From Xanthomonas translucens pv. cerealis (GTDB lineage Bacteria > Pseudomonadota > Gammaproteobacteria > Xanthomonadales > Xanthomonadaceae), in assembly GCF_006838285.1 (NCBI RefSeq), contig NZ_CP038228.1, positions 3,038,001-3,102,000 on the forward strand: 64,000 nucleotides of DNA, read 5' to 3'. Below the pieces are notes generated by a model. The model saw only the letters and a program-made list of their open reading frames with translations, made no database searches and had not been told where the DNA came from. Position numbers and translations under genes: made by a program. This document shows, in pieces, positions 1 through 10,659 of the stretch. Each line of letters starts with the position of its first letter. Position 1 is the stretch's first letter.

Positions 1-97
1 CAATTTTGTCCACTTGCAATCACAGCGCCGGTGCGAGCGCGTCGCTGCCGTCCCGCAGCGCGCCCGGCGGCGCCGCTGCGGGGACTGCCCGGACCGG

Positions 98-2815
98 TCA
101 GCCGGTGTTCTGCACGCCCTGCGAGACGCCGTTGACGCAGGCCACCAGCGCCCGCAGCAGTTCCTCGTCCTCGCCGTCGGTGGCCCGCCAGCGCTGCAGC
201 AGGTCCACCTGCAGCACGCTGATCGGATCGATGTAGGGATTGCGCAGACGGATCGACAGCGCCAGCCGCGGGTCGTGCTGCAGCAGCGACGCCTGCCCGG
301 TCAGCGCCTTCACCCAACCCTTGGTCAGCGCCAGTTCGTCGCGGATGCGCGGGAAGAAGCGCGCGTGCAGCGGCCCGGCCAGGCGCGAGAACATCTCGGC
401 GATGTTGAGGTCGCCCTTGGACAGCACCATCGCGATGTCGTCGAGGAAGGTGCGGAAGAACGGCCAGTCGGCGGCCATCTCGCGCAGCGTGTCCTCGTGG
501 CCGGCCTCCACCGCCGCGCGCAGGCCGCTGCCGACGCCATACCACCCCGGAATCACCGCACGCGCCTGGCTCCAGGCGAACACCCACGGGATCGCGCGCA
601 GGTTGTCCAGTGCCGCGTCCTGGCCCAGCCGCCGCGACGGCCGCGAGCCCAGGGTCATCCGCTCGATCACGTCGATCGGCGTGGCCAGGCGGAAATAGCG
701 CATGAACTCGGCATCGCCGACAAAGCTGCGGTAGGCGACGGTGCTGTGCTCGGCGACGATGTCCATCACCGGCCGCCACGCGTGCTCGCGCGCGTCAGGC
801 GCGCGCGGGCGCAGGCTCGACAGCAGCACCGCGCCGGTCATCTGCTCCAGCGAGCGCAGCGCCAGCGCGCGGATGCCGTACTTGCGATGGATCACCTCGC
901 CCTGCTCGGTCACCCGCAGGCGCCCATCGACGCTGCCGCGCGGCGCCGCTTCCAGCGCGCGCGTGGTCTTGCCGCCGCCGCGCACGATCGAACCGCCGCG
1001 GCCATGGAAGAAGGTCAGGCGGATGCCGAGGTCGGCAGCCGCGTCGAGCAGTTCCACCTGCGCGCGCTGCAGGCCCCAGCGCGAGGCGGCGATGCCGCCG
1101 TCCTTGCCGCTGTCCGAATAGCCGAGCATCACCATCTGCACGTCGTCGCGCGCGGCCAGGTGGCGGCGGTAGACCGGATCGGCGAGCAGGTCGCGCAGGG
1201 TGTCGGTGCCGCCGCGCAGGTCGTCCACGGTCTCGAACAGCGGCACGATGTCCAGCGGCACCGCGCCTTGCGCATCGACCAGGCCGCCGCGCCGCGCCAG
1301 GGCCAGCACGGTCAGCACGTCGGCGCGGTTGTGCGCCATGCTGATGATGTAGCTGCCCAGCGCATCGGCGCCGTGGCGCGCGCGCGCGTCGGCGAGCGCG
1401 GCGAACACCGCGTCCAGGCGCGCGTTGCCGGCATCGCCGGGCGCTGCCGGCAAGGTCTGCTCGCCGCCGGCATAGGCGCCGAGTACGGCGGCGCGCTCCT
1501 TGGGCGAACGCGTATCCCAGCCGTCGTCGCCCAACGCCGCGGCGACCGCGCGCGCGTGCACGCTGGACTCCTGGCGCACGTCCAGCCGCGCCAGGTGGAA
1601 GCCGAAGCTGCGCACCCGCCACAGCAGCCGGCGCACCGCGAACCAGCCGGCGTGCAGGCCCTTGTTAGCCTGCAGGCTGTCGAGGATCAACTGCAGATCC
1701 TGCTCCAGTTCGGCCGGTGCGGCATAGGCGCCCGGCGCATCGTCCAGCGTTGCCTGCAGGCGCGCGCGCATCAGGTCGTTGAGCAGGCGGTACGGCATGT
1801 CGGCATGGCGCGGCCGCGAGCGCGCCGCGGCCTCGGGCAGCAGTTGCCGGTAGCGTTGCAGCTGCGCCAGCAGCGCATCGCTGACCGCCACCAGCGTGGT
1901 CGATTGGCTCAGCAGGCTGGCCAGCTGCCACAGTTCCTTCAGATAACGGTCCAGCACCGCGCGGCGCTGCGCGTCGAGCGTGGCGGTGATGGTGCCGGCA
2001 TCCACGTTCGGATTGCCGTCCATGTCGCCGCCGACCCAGGTGCCGAAACGCAGCAGCCGCGGCAGCGGCAGCGGCTCGCCGTAGGTCTCCTCGATCGCGT
2101 GCTCCAGGGTCTCGTACATCACCGGAATCACCCGGTACAGCACCTGAGTCAGGTAGAAGCCGACATGCTCGCGCTCGTCTTCCACGGTCGGCCGCACCGG
2201 CGAGGAATCGGCGGTCTGCCAGGAGGCGGTCAGCGCCATGCGGAAGCGCGCCGCATCGGTGGCGCGCTCGCCGGGGGTGCGCATGCCGTCGAGGTTGTCG
2301 ACCAGGCTGGCCACCATCAATTGCTCTTTCTCCAACAGCGCGCGGCGCACCGCCTCGGTCGGGTGCGCGGTGAACACCGGCTCCACGTCGATGCGCGGCA
2401 GCCATTCGCCCAGTTCCTGCGCGCTCACCCCCTGCGCCTTGAGCCGGCGCAGCGCATCGTGCAGGCCGTCCGGCTGCGGCGTATCGGCGCTGTTGCGCTG
2501 GTAGTCGCGGCGGCGGCGGATGCGGTGCACGCGCTCGGCGATGTTGACCACCTGGAAGTAGGTACTGAACGCCCGCACCAGCGCCTCGGCGTCGCGCGGC
2601 GTACGCCCGTAGAGCTGCTCGCTCAGCGAGGACGGCGGCGCATCGCTCTCGCGGCGCGCGATCGCGGTGGTGCGGATGGTTTCGATCTCGTCGAGGAACT
2701 GCGCAGACACCTGCTCGGCGAGCAGGTCGCCGACCAGCGCCCCCAGTCGGCGCACGTCGTCGCGCAAGGGGATATCGGGCGTGGCAAACACGATGCTGCT
2801 GCGGTACTCGTTCAT
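98..2815 (-). CDS. ppc: Phosphoenolpyruvate carboxylase
   Basis: Carboxylates phosphoenolpyruvate to oxaloacetate, an anaplerotic cytosolic reaction feeding the TCA cycle. The 905-residue product has the family hallmarks: the catalytic-histidine motif [11 protein letters not shown] near residue 150, [10 protein letters not shown] in the middle, the glycine-rich [13 protein letters not shown] loop, and the invariant C-terminal QNTG. Length matches bacterial PEPC. The ATG at 2815 begins [10 protein letters not shown] and fits the family N terminus. The gene is divergent from ahcY, with about 325 bp between the start codons. Bases 1-97, downstream of its stop, show nothing I can name. Confidence 0.98.
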   Translation of the reverse strand: MNEYRSSIVFATPDIPLRDDVRRLGALVGDLLAEQVSAQFLDEIETIRTTAIARRESDAPPSSLSEQLYGRTPRDAEALVRAFSTYFQVVNIAERVHRIRRRRDYQRNSADTPQPDGLHDALRRLKAQGVSAQELGEWLPRIDVEPVFTAHPTEAVRRALLEKEQLMVASLVDNLDGMRTPGERATDAARFRMALTASWQTADSSPVRPTVEDEREHVGFYLTQVLYRVIPVMYETLEHAIEETYGEPLPLPRLLRFGTWVGGDMDGNPNVDAGTITATLDAQRRAVLDRYLKELWQLASLLSQSTTLVAVSDALLAQLQRYRQLLPEAAARSRPRHADMPYRLLNDLMRARLQATLDDAPGAYAAPAELEQDLQLILDSLQANKGLHAGWFAVRRLLWRVRSFGFHLARLDVRQESSVHARAVAAALGDDGWDTRSPKERAAVLGAYAGGEQTLPAAPGDAGNARLDAVFAALADARARHGADALGSYIISMAHNRADVLTVLALARRGGLVDAQGAVPLDIVPLFETVDDLRGGTDTLRDLLADPVYRRHLAARDDVQMVMLGYSDSGKDGGIAASRWGLQRAQVELLDAAADLGIRLTFFHGRGGSIVRGGGKTTRALEAAPRGSVDGRLRVTEQGEVIHRKYGIRALALRSLEQMTGAVLLSSLRPRAPDAREHAWRPVMDIVAEHSTVAYRSFVGDAEFMRYFRLATPIDVIERMTLGSRPSRRLGQDAALDNLRAIPWVFAWSQARAVIPGWYGVGSGLRAAVEAGHEDTLREMAADWPFFRTFLDDIAMVLSKGDLNIAEMFSRLAGPLHARFFPRIRDELALTKGWVKALTGQASLLQHDPRLALSIRLRNPYIDPISVLQVDLLQRWRATDGEDEELLRALVACVNGVSQGVQNTG

Positions 2816-2964
2816 GGGAAACGCATGACTCGGCGGCGGAGGGGCGTCGCAAGACTAACCCAAAAGTATTAGTCCATCGCCCCAGTGTGGTAACGGCTTC
2901 AAAGCAAATCATTGGCTGTCGCTGGATGACCAGCGTGCGCCGCATCCCAGGCCAACCGCCTGTA

Positions 2965-2995
2965 TTCAAGCGCCTCACGCCGCTGCCGCTATAAT
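2965..2995 (+). promoter_or_regulatory. Promoter of ahcY
   Basis: A consensus -10 box TATAAT lies at 2990-2995, just before the riboswitch aptamer begins. A possible -35 (TTCAAG, 2965-2970) is 19 bp upstream and is weak. Transcription would start near 3002, leaving the riboswitch as the 5' leader. The -10 is seen directly; the assignment is inference. Confidence 0.6.
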
Positions 2996-3002
2996 TGGTT
3001 AT

Positions 3003-3078
3003 CCCTCCGCCGAGGGGCGCTGCGACCGTGTCGATGCGGGGTTCCCCGCCTGCAGACCCGGCCAGGCTCGGCGGCAGG
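3003..3078 (+). promoter_or_regulatory. S-adenosylhomocysteine (SAH) riboswitch
   Basis: The leader carries the SAH riboswitch signature: CCGAGGGGCGCTGCGACC near the 5' side and CCAGGCTCGGC on the 3' side. The closing helix pairs GCCGAG (3009-3014) with CTCGGC (3067-3072), and between them is a perfect GCGGGG-TT-CCCCGC hairpin (3036-3049). This class binds SAH and switches on SAH-recycling genes, exactly the gene that follows, 63 nt downstream. Family knowledge places it before ahcY in many proteobacteria. The fold was judged by eye, not scored with a covariance model. Confidence 0.93.
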
Positions 3079-3140
3079 CTTGAGCGACAACGGCGCCCGG
3101 ACCTTCGCGAGTTTTCTCGCCATTGACCGGAGCTATACCG

Positions 3141-4586
<1,446 letters not shown>

Positions 4587-4614
4587 GTGGTTGCTGCATC
4601 GCTCATCAGTCGCT

Positions 4615-4646
4615 CATCGGGCGCCGCAAGGCGCCCGATGTGTTTG
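4615..4646 (+). terminator. Intrinsic terminator after ahcY
   Basis: A perfect 11-bp stem, CATCGGGCGCC (4615-4625) with GGCGCCCGATG (4630-4640), loop GCAA, begins 28 nt after the ahcY stop and is followed by TGTTTG. The U-tract is poor, so termination may be partial. Confidence 0.7.
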
Positions 4647-4832
4647 CGGTGTGCGCATCATGCGTGCCTGGTTGAACGGCATAGATAAATATCACACAAG
4701 CTGCGTTCAACCTCATCGAAATGTGCCAAGGTTCGATTCGCTTCAAATTTTCACTTGATTTATGCAATAAGAAAGCAGATTTTTCTTCAACCCTGGCGAT
4801 ATGATTGCGCCGTGGGGCGTCAGGCAATGGGA

Positions 4833-4853
4833 TATAATTTTTCGATTGAAGGA
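4833..4853 (+). promoter_or_regulatory. -10 box and ribosome-binding site of the 26-aa peptide gene
   Basis: TATAAT at 4833-4838 is a consensus -10. GAAGGA at 4848-4853 is a good Shine-Dalgarno, 8 nt before the ATG at 4862. No convincing -35 lies 17 bp upstream (TTGCGC at 4805 is too far). The surrounding 4670-4860 stretch is AT-richer than its neighbours. Confidence 0.55.
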
Positions 4854-4861
4854 ATATCGCG

Positions 4862-4942
4862 ATGAAGCATTTCTTTACGTCGTTGTCGAAATGGTTCCAG
4901 AAGCGCAGTGCGCGCAAACTTGGCTTCACCTACATCTATTGA
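4862..4942 (+). CDS. Candidate P450-modified RiPP precursor, 26 aa, C-terminal Thr-Tyr-Ile-Tyr
   Basis: A 26-codon gene with its own -10 box, a good ribosome-binding site and a following intrinsic terminator. The peptide begins MKHFFTSLSKWF, continues with a basic stretch (K14, R15, R18, K19), and ends GFTYIY. A short basic leader with a C-terminal Tyr-x-Tyr core directly upstream of a P450 is the layout of cittilin (27-aa precursor, YIYY core) and of biarylitides, where the P450 crosslinks aromatic side chains. The core identity and crosslink are inference. The LSKWFQKRSARK segment also resembles the amphipathic start of DUF1127 proteins, so a small membrane-associated peptide unrelated to the P450 is the main alternative. 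Confidence 0.6.
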   Translation: MKHFFTSLSKWFQKRSARKLGFTYIY

Positions 4943-4947
4943 CAGCG

Positions 4948-4999
4948 AAGCCACCGAATGTGGCTTGACGATGGGGGAGGCACATCGTGCCTCCTTTTT
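4948..4999 (+). terminator. Tandem hairpins and intrinsic terminator between peptide gene and P450
   Basis: Starting 6 nt after the peptide stop, AAGCCAC (4948-4954) pairs with GTGGCTT (4960-4966). Then GGAGGCAC (4976-4983) pairs with GTGCCTCC (4987-4994) around a 3-nt loop and is followed by TTTTT (4995-4999). The second hairpin is a classic rho-independent terminator. Partial readthrough would give much more peptide mRNA than P450 mRNA, a common RiPP arrangement. Confidence 0.8.
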
Positions 5000-5087
5000 C
5001 CCAGGCCAGCCACGGAAATGCAGTGCGGCACACCAGGCGTGCTGTTGCGCGGATCTGCAGTTTATTTGCCGGCCACCGGACCTGCCC

Positions 5088-6485
5088 ATGACCGTCAGCG
5101 GCATACCCAATCTTCCGCCCGGTCCTAGCGGCCACTGGGCGTTCGGCAACAGACGGGCGTTCGCTGAAAACCCCCTGACGTTCCTGCAAACATGTGCACG
5201 TGATTACGGCGATGTGGTCATGATCGGGGCCACTACCTATCTGCTCACGGCGCCTGCAGTGATCGGCACGGTGCTCAGCGACGACGGTACACTGTACGGG
5301 AAATCCGACCCGGACCGGCGTGCGCGCCAGGCGGTCTTTCCCGCCTCTGTCATGAATAGTGCCGGCAGCGATTGGCAACGCAAACGACATGCGCTGCAAC
5401 CTGCATTTCGCGCAGCGCTGATCCGCGACGACATTGCCCAGGCAGCTGCGGCCACGCAGACAATGCTGCGCGAGCACAGCGAAACGGAGCCAGCGCCAGA
5501 CATGCGTGTGCTGATGACCGAGCTGTGTGCACGCCTGGGCGCGGGCTTCCTGCTTGGTGATCCAACGCAGGCGCCCCATCTGCTACGCATGTTGCCGATG
5601 GTGGACGCGATCTTGGAAGAAACCCGCGGCCGCTGCGAGACGCCCATCTGGTGGCTGGGCGCCCGCAAGCGCCGCGCACGCCGGGCGCGCAACGCGTTGG
5701 AGGTGGCTCTGGAACGCATCCTGGTGCAGCGCCCGGACCATCCGCCGCGTACCGCTTCGGTTCTGGCATTGTTGCTGACCGAGGATCCGCAAGGACGCAG
5801 CGCCTGGTGCCGTGACGAAGCCGCCGCGATGCTGATGTCCGCGCTGGAACCCATGGCAGCAGGGCTAACCTGGACCTTGCTGTTGCTGGCGCAACATTCG
5901 CAGACTGCGCAAGCGGTGGCAGACGAGGCCGAGACTGTACTGGCCGGCGCCGGGTCGGATGCGGACAGCATCGAACGGTTTCCCTTGGCCCGCGCCTGCG
6001 TGAAGGAAGCCATGCGCCTGTATCCGCCGGCATGGTTGACTGCCAGAGTCGCTCGGCACGACACCATGCTGAATGGTTTCAGTGTGCCGCGTGGCACGCG
6101 GCTGCTGGTGAGCCCATGGGTCGTACACCGCGATCCGCGCCACTTTCACGATCCCGATGCATTCGCCCCTGCGCGCTGGCTAGGCGAGGCGGCCTCGCCA
6201 TCGCCGCCGCGCTACACCTATTTGCCATTCGGTGGTGGACCTCGCAGTTGCATCGGCAGCATGCTGTCACTGAGCCAGATGACCGTGGTTGTCGCAATTC
6301 TGCTGCGCGCCCGCACGCTTCATCTGGCCGCGGACGCGCGGCCGGCAGTCATGCCCGCGCTGGTGTTGCGCCCGCTGGACGTGCGCATCGCGTTGCGGAC
6401 CCGGCAGACCCGCGCGACCGGTATCCCGCACGCCGACATCGCGGCGATCCGCACCGTTGCGTCCTCACCGCACTCGCCCGGTTGA
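5088..6485 (+). CDS. Cytochrome P450 (candidate RiPP crosslinking enzyme)
   Basis: A 465-residue P450. The heme-binding loop FGGGPRSCIG contains the axial Cys near residue 388, and the K-helix ExxR is EAMR near residues 307-310. The proline-rich N-terminal PPGPSG motif has no membrane anchor before it, so the protein is soluble. In the I helix the usual acid-alcohol pair (AGxD/ET) is replaced by AAGLTWT near residue 257, so proton delivery must differ. I chose ATG 5088 because it starts just before the PPGP motif; in-frame upstream codons would run through the terminator. It follows the 26-aa peptide gene on the same strand. No redox partner is encoded nearby. Substrate is unproven; a Tyr-crosslinking role is inferred from the neighbour. 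Confidence 0.9.
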   Translation: MTVSGIPNLPPGPSGHWAFGNRRAFAENPLTFLQTCARDYGDVVMIGATTYLLTAPAVIGTVLSDDGTLYGKSDPDRRARQAVFPASVMNSAGSDWQRKRHALQPAFRAALIRDDIAQAAAATQTMLREHSETEPAPDMRVLMTELCARLGAGFLLGDPTQAPHLLRMLPMVDAILEETRGRCETPIWWLGARKRRARRARNALEVALERILVQRPDHPPRTASVLALLLTEDPQGRSAWCRDEAAAMLMSALEPMAAGLTWTLLLLAQHSQTAQAVADEAETVLAGAGSDADSIERFPLARACVKEAMRLYPPAWLTARVARHDTMLNGFSVPRGTRLLVSPWVVHRDPRHFHDPDAFAPARWLGEAASPSPPRYTYLPFGGGPRSCIGSMLSLSQMTVVVAILLRARTLHLAADARPAVMPALVLRPLDVRIALRTRQTRATGIPHADIAAIRTVASSPHSPG

Positions 6486-6554
6486 AGAAGTCGCTCCCGG
6501 CACGGAGGGAAATGGCGCAACAGCAGCTTCAATTCCGCACATGACGAAACCCGT

Positions 6555-7241
6555 TCATCCGAACAGGTCCTGGTGCAGCGCATCTAGGTAATCGCGCATA
6601 TGCCGTTCGCGCGCTGCGATATCGTCGGGCAGACGCAGTACACGCTTGAACCAGCGCAACCGCGGCCGCGCGTGCAAATGTGGATACGCTTGGGCGGGCA
6701 CCGGCACGTCGAGGAAGGCGCACAGCGGCGCCCAACCCTGCTTGGCCGAGAACACCAGCAGCCGCTCCGCCGGCACGGTCGCGACCACCTCCCGATTCCA
6801 CCGCGTGAAATACTCGATCATGGAGGCGCGATCGTCATTGCGTCCCCCAAACTGCTGGCGCAAGAACGAGCTAAACGCCTCCCCTTCCGGACCGAGAAAG
6901 GTGCTCTTTCTGCCCGGCACCAGGATGGTCTGGGTCACCGATTCGAACCAGCTGTCAGGATCGCGCACGGTCAGCACGACCTTCGCCTGCGGATACGCCT
7001 CGATCAATTGCCGCCAGTAGTAACACCCGGGATGATCGGTGCTGGAGCGGTAGCCGGCGAAGATCGCCGGCCAGTCAGGCGTGCCGCGCTCGGCCGCGTT
7101 CCACAATGGCAACGCTGTGCGCATGTTCGCCGCCACCTCGGTCGCGTGATAGCAGGGCCCGAATCCAAGATGCTCCAGCGCGAACTTCAGCGACAATGTT
7201 CCGGTCCTGCCCAGTCCCGCTCCGATCACCTGCAGCGACAT
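6555..7241 (-). CDS. Sulfotransferase family protein
   Basis: A 228-residue PAPS-dependent sulfotransferase-like protein. The N-terminal GAGLGRTGTLSLKFALEHLG is the 5'-phosphosulfate-binding loop, and RDPDSWFES is the 3'-phosphate-binding segment. It resembles the Sulfotransfer_4-type family found in many proteobacteria, whose substrates are mostly unknown. The gene converges on the P450 with about 70 bp between the stops. It could tailor a Tyr-containing peptide product (sulfation), but opposite orientation makes that speculative. Confidence 0.85.
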   Translation of the reverse strand: MSLQVIGAGLGRTGTLSLKFALEHLGFGPCYHATEVAANMRTALPLWNAAERGTPDWPAIFAGYRSSTDHPGCYYWRQLIEAYPQAKVVLTVRDPDSWFESVTQTILVPGRKSTFLGPEGEAFSSFLRQQFGGRNDDRASMIEYFTRWNREVVATVPAERLLVFSAKQGWAPLCAFLDVPVPAQAYPHLHARPRLRWFKRVLRLPDDIAARERHMRDYLDALHQDLFG

Positions 7242-7393
7242 CGCGATTCTCCGATCCGATCCTTACGAGGCGGAAACCTAACACGCGCCGATGGCCTGCG
7301 TTCTTGCGCCGACGATCAGAACCTGCGATCCGGCCGCAGGCCGCGCCCGCGACGCATGCCGCAGACATGTGCGCAACTCGATCGCGGTGGCGC

Positions 7394-7951
7394 TTATTCG
7401 CGCCAGTTCGCATTGTTTTCCCAGAACGCCACGCTGCGCCGATACGCCTCGCGGTCCAGCGCCACGCCCGAGCCGCCTTCTTCCACACCCAGCGCATTGC
7501 GCAGCATGGTGATCGGCGCCATCGGGATCTCCTGCGGCTCGGCGGTGTAGAGGCAGCCGACCACGCCCCAGTCGGCCTCGATCGGCGCGCCCTCGCGCGC
7601 GAGTTGTTCGCGGCTGTAGAGGATCGGCAGCAGATACGCGGCGACCGGCGGCGCGACGCCTTCGAACCAGCGCACCAGCACCGGCAATTCCTCCCTGCTG
7701 CGCGCCTCGTAGCCGGAACGCAGCAGATGCCGGTTGGCTTGGGTGATCGGTGCGGTCAGGCAACGGGTCGAGGTCCAGTTGCGGTGCACGTGCAGCTGGC
7801 AGAATGCCGCGTAGCCGGCCAGCACCTGCAGCGGCGCGGTGTCGTTGAGGTGGCGCTCGAACTGCTCGGGCGTGCAGTCCTGGATCGCGTTGCGACGCGC
7901 GTCGCGCGGGAACAGCCGGGTGCGGGCGAAAGCGGTGAGGACGATGGACAT
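7394..7951 (-). CDS. DUF3228 family protein
   Basis: A 185-residue protein recognised by its conserved segments: MSIVLTAFARTRLFPRD at the N terminus, HVHRNWTSTRC, DWGVVGC and the C-terminal AFWENNANWRE. DUF3228 proteins are conserved in proteobacteria with no known function. Upstream frame exists but lacks conservation, so I start at ATG 7951. No signal peptide or membrane segment is visible. It stands alone between the sulfotransferase and a metallopeptidase on the same strand. Confidence 0.85.
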   Translation of the reverse strand: MSIVLTAFARTRLFPRDARRNAIQDCTPEQFERHLNDTAPLQVLAGYAAFCQLHVHRNWTSTRCLTAPITQANRHLLRSGYEARSREELPVLVRWFEGVAPPVAAYLLPILYSREQLAREGAPIEADWGVVGCLYTAEPQEIPMAPITMLRNALGVEEGGSGVALDREAYRRSVAFWENNANWRE

Positions 7952-8116
7952 GGCGGGGACGGACACGAGGAGCGGGCAAGCGTAGCGCGCCCGGGCAGGC
8001 GATGGACACCGTGCGCACCGAACACCCGAGTAACGGCCGTCATGGCATTGCTTCGACCAGCCCGCTGTTCCGCCGTGGCTTTTACCCCTCCTACTCCCGC
8101 TTTTCACGCCTGGCGT

Positions 8117-9040
8117 CTACTCCGGATGCGCCAACGCATAATCGATCGCCGCACGAATCGCCGCCGCCTGTGCGGCATTGCACTGCTCGGGCGTGGCGGT
8201 GGGGCTATCGGGGTAGACCTCGGTCGTCGTGGTGTAGCGTGCGCCGCTGATGCCCGCACACAGACCCAGCTTCTTCACCGGGTAATGGATGACGCCGTGC
8301 GCCGCCACCGGCGAGCCGATGATCTTGCCCTGCGCATCGGCCGGCGCGATATGCGTGAGCTGCGCCACCGCCGCGATCACCGCCTGCTGGAACGCCGGCT
8401 GCGGGTTATCGCTGTCGCCGACCAGGTAGAAACCGTCGGGAACGCCATCGGGCTCGTAACCGACGCCGTCGCGCGCGGCCAGCGCCGGACGGAATTCGGA
8501 CTCGTCGCTGTCGGTGGTCTCGTGCAGATCGATGTGCATCAGTACCTGCCCGCGCAGCGGCGCGACCAGGCACAGCAGCGCGGCCGATTCCTGCGCCGGG
8601 CTGTCCTCGCGGAACGACCGGTTGGGATCGATGGCGTCGGCGTTCCAGCGATGGATGCGCTCGTAGGCCCACGGGCTCACGCACGGCGCCACCAGCAGGT
8701 TGGCCCGGCCGGCGTAGTGACCGGCGTGGCGTTCGGCGAACTGCAGCGCGCCATGCACGCCGCTGGTTTCGTAGCCATGCACGCCGCCGGTCACCAGCAT
8801 GCACGGCAATGCCGCGTCCCAGTCGCGGCTGCGCAGCGCCAGCAACCGATAGCGCACCTGCGCATATGCCAGTTCCCCGTACTCGACCACGTCCCATTGC
8901 CCGCGCAGACCCGCGATGACCGCCACCACCTCGTCCTGATAGCTGCGCCGGCGCTGCTGTCGGGCCAGCCAGACCGCCTTCTCGGCGGCGCCCCAGGGCA
9001 CGCCTGGAGTACCGATCGGATAGAAGGCTGCGCTGGTCAT
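8117..9040 (-). CDS. M14-type / succinylglutamate desuccinylase-like zinc carboxypeptidase
   Basis: A 307-residue M14-fold hydrolase. Zinc-ligand motifs are visible: VTGGVHGYETSG (His and Glu ligands, HxxE), HIDLHETTDSDE (second His), and the catalytic-type Glu in TTTTEVYPD. The conserved NADAIDPNRSF arginine segment lies between them. No signal peptide is seen, so it is probably cytosolic. The substrate is unknown; amide or peptide hydrolysis follows from the family. ATG 9040 starts MTSAAFYPIG; upstream frame looks non-coding. Confidence 0.88.
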   Translation of the reverse strand: MTSAAFYPIGTPGVPWGAAEKAVWLARQQRRRSYQDEVVAVIAGLRGQWDVVEYGELAYAQVRYRLLALRSRDWDAALPCMLVTGGVHGYETSGVHGALQFAERHAGHYAGRANLLVAPCVSPWAYERIHRWNADAIDPNRSFREDSPAQESAALLCLVAPLRGQVLMHIDLHETTDSDESEFRPALAARDGVGYEPDGVPDGFYLVGDSDNPQPAFQQAVIAAVAQLTHIAPADAQGKIIGSPVAAHGVIHYPVKKLGLCAGISGARYTTTTEVYPDSPTATPEQCNAAQAAAIRAAIDYALAHPE

Positions 9041-9375
9041 CGGCTGCGGCTCCGCGTAGACAAGTGAAAGCAGCGACTGTAGCAAAGCGCGCGCATCGCA
9101 AAGCGGCTCGCAGCACGACAGCGGCGCGCGCGGCAATCGGTGCCGAAGCGGGTGCGATCCCGCTTTCGCGCGCTGTCGCCATGGTATGCAACGTGCGCAT
9201 GCTGCGCCGCCATGCGCGGCAGCGTGCTGTGCTGGAACGTGGCCGATAGCGATACGCTCGGCTCCGGCAGCGTGCGCGCATCGCCAGCAGCCGCTACTCC
9301 TTCAGCCTGCCGGCGCCGCAGGCGCGACTGTAGAGGCGCTTATCCGGACAAACATAACGGACGCCCACCCCAATC

Positions 9376-9404
9376 TTACATCCATCCGGATGAAGAGATA
9401 TACT
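9376..9404 (+). promoter_or_regulatory. Promoter of metF with an internal palindromic operator candidate
   Basis: TTACAT (9376-9381), 17 bp, TATACT (9399-9404) forms a good sigma-70 promoter ending 27 nt before the metF ATG. The perfect 10-bp palindrome CATCCGGATG (9383-9392) lies in the spacer, where a bound repressor would block polymerase. Its regulator is unknown; a methionine-pathway repressor is a reasonable guess only. Confidence 0.6.
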
Positions 9405-9431
9405 CCGCCGAACACCTGACGCGCCGCGCCC

Positions 9432-10256
9432 ATGACCGCCATCAGTTTCGAGTTCTACCCGCCCAAGACCGACGAACAGCGTGCGCAGCTGGACCGCACC
9501 GCCGCACGCCTGAAGGCCTACGCGCCGGAGTACGTATCGTGCACCTTCGGTGCCGGCGGCTCCACCCTGAGCTACACCTCCGAGACGGTACGTCATCTGA
9601 AGCAGCACCACGGCTTTGAGGCGGCGCCGCACCTGTCGTGCGTCGGCGGCAGCCGCGAAGAGATCCGCGAACTGCTCAAGCTGTACCGCGCGATCGGCTG
9701 CCGGCGCCTGGTCGCGCTGCGCGGCGACCTGCCCTCGGGAATGGGCCATCCCGGCGACCTGCGCTACGCTGCCGACCTGATCGCTTTCATCCGCGCCGAG
9801 CACGGCGATGCCTTCCACCTGGAGGTGGGCGCCTATCCGGAGACGCACCCGCAGGCCAGCGACGCGCTGAGCGACCTGCGCCATTTCAAGACCAAGGTCG
9901 AGGCCGGTGCCGATGGCGCGATCACCCAGTACTTCTACAACGCCGACGCGTATTTCCATTTCGTCGATGCGGTACGCAAGCTCGGCGTGCAGATCCCGAT
10001 CGTGCCGGGGATCATGCCGATCTCCAACTTCAGCCAGCTGCGGCGTTTCTCCGAGCAATGCGGCGCGGAGATCCCGCGTTGGATCGGCAAGCGCATGCAG
10101 GCCCTCGGCGACGATGCCGACGCGATCCGCGAATTCGGCGCCGACCTGGTCGCCGCGCTGTGCGAACGCCTGCTCGCCGGCGGCGCGCCGGCGCTGCACT
10201 TCTACACGCTCAACCTGGCCAAGCCCACCACCAGCGTACTGTCGCGCCTGGCGTGA
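9432..10256 (+). CDS. metF: 5,10-methylenetetrahydrofolate reductase
   Basis: FAD-dependent reduction of methylene-THF to methyl-THF, supplying the methyl group for methionine synthesis. The 274-residue TIM-barrel protein starts MTAISFEFYPPKT (catalytic Glu in the FEFYPPK motif) and shows the family segments TFGAGGST, LRGDLP and ITQYFYN. It functions with ahcY in the methyl cycle, but six genes separate them here and it has its own promoter with a possible operator. There is no clear Shine-Dalgarno before the ATG. Confidence 0.97.
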   Translation: MTAISFEFYPPKTDEQRAQLDRTAARLKAYAPEYVSCTFGAGGSTLSYTSETVRHLKQHHGFEAAPHLSCVGGSREEIRELLKLYRAIGCRRLVALRGDLPSGMGHPGDLRYAADLIAFIRAEHGDAFHLEVGAYPETHPQASDALSDLRHFKTKVEAGADGAITQYFYNADAYFHFVDAVRKLGVQIPIVPGIMPISNFSQLRRFSEQCGAEIPRWIGKRMQALGDDADAIREFGADLVAALCERLLAGGAPALHFYTLNLAKPTTSVLSRLA

Positions 10257-10289
10257 GCGCGGCCTGCGGCTTCGGCAGGCATCCCGATG

Positions 10290-10515
10290 GCGGACAGCGT
10301 CGGGACTGAAGTCCCTCCCACAAACGCCTTCGCAGCACCTCGAAAAATCCCCTGCAGGAGACACGAGCGGCTTCAGCCGCGACAAACGGTGTCGCAAGCT
10401 TGGCTGGCTTCGGAACCAACCGGTCGGGGCTGAAGCCCCTGCTACAGCAGCCTTAGGGCCTCGCCCGGCAGCCCCCCCCCCTGTGGGAGCGACTTCAGTC
10501 GCGACGAGCGAAGCA
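10290..10515. repeat. Cluster of REP-type palindromes
   Basis: The 403-bp gap between metF and the next gene holds at least four short imperfect palindromes of one family: GTCGGGACTGAAGTCCCTCC (from 10299), GCGGCTTCAGCCGCGAC (from 10368), GTCGGGGCTGAAGCCCC (from 10426) and GGGAGCGACTTCAGTCGCGA (from 10484). Relatives recur at 11341-11432, 44028-44052 and 50363-50475. No open reading frame is supported here. Confidence 0.85.
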
Positions 10516-10659
10516 GTCAAACACACCGTCCGCGCGAAGCATCAGGACCGGCCCACATCCCGCAGCAACCGCGCTCGCCTGCTTCGTTCACGCCGCCGCC
10601 TGCAGCTGCGCCCCTCCCTCGACCTTTCCACACGCCAGCCCGGCAGCTAGGCTGGCGCG

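Noticed and set aside
1..97. Possible end of a mobile element at the window start (AATTTTGTCCACTTGC), faintly like 20058-20075 in reverse
   Set aside because: The match is short and neither place shows inverted repeats or a transposase.
14..2872. Very long open frames antisense to ppc, and similar ones opposite secA, murG, kdpB and the porin-like gene
   Set aside because: High-GC coding DNA leaves antisense frames open; these lack ribosome-binding sites and recognisable domains, while the opposite strand encodes clear families.
4862..4942. The 26-aa peptide as a truncated DUF1127 protein
   Set aside because: The LSKWFQKRSARK stretch resembles DUF1127, but the conserved LDDRLLxDIG part is absent and the gene has its own terminator; kept only as an alternative in the entry.
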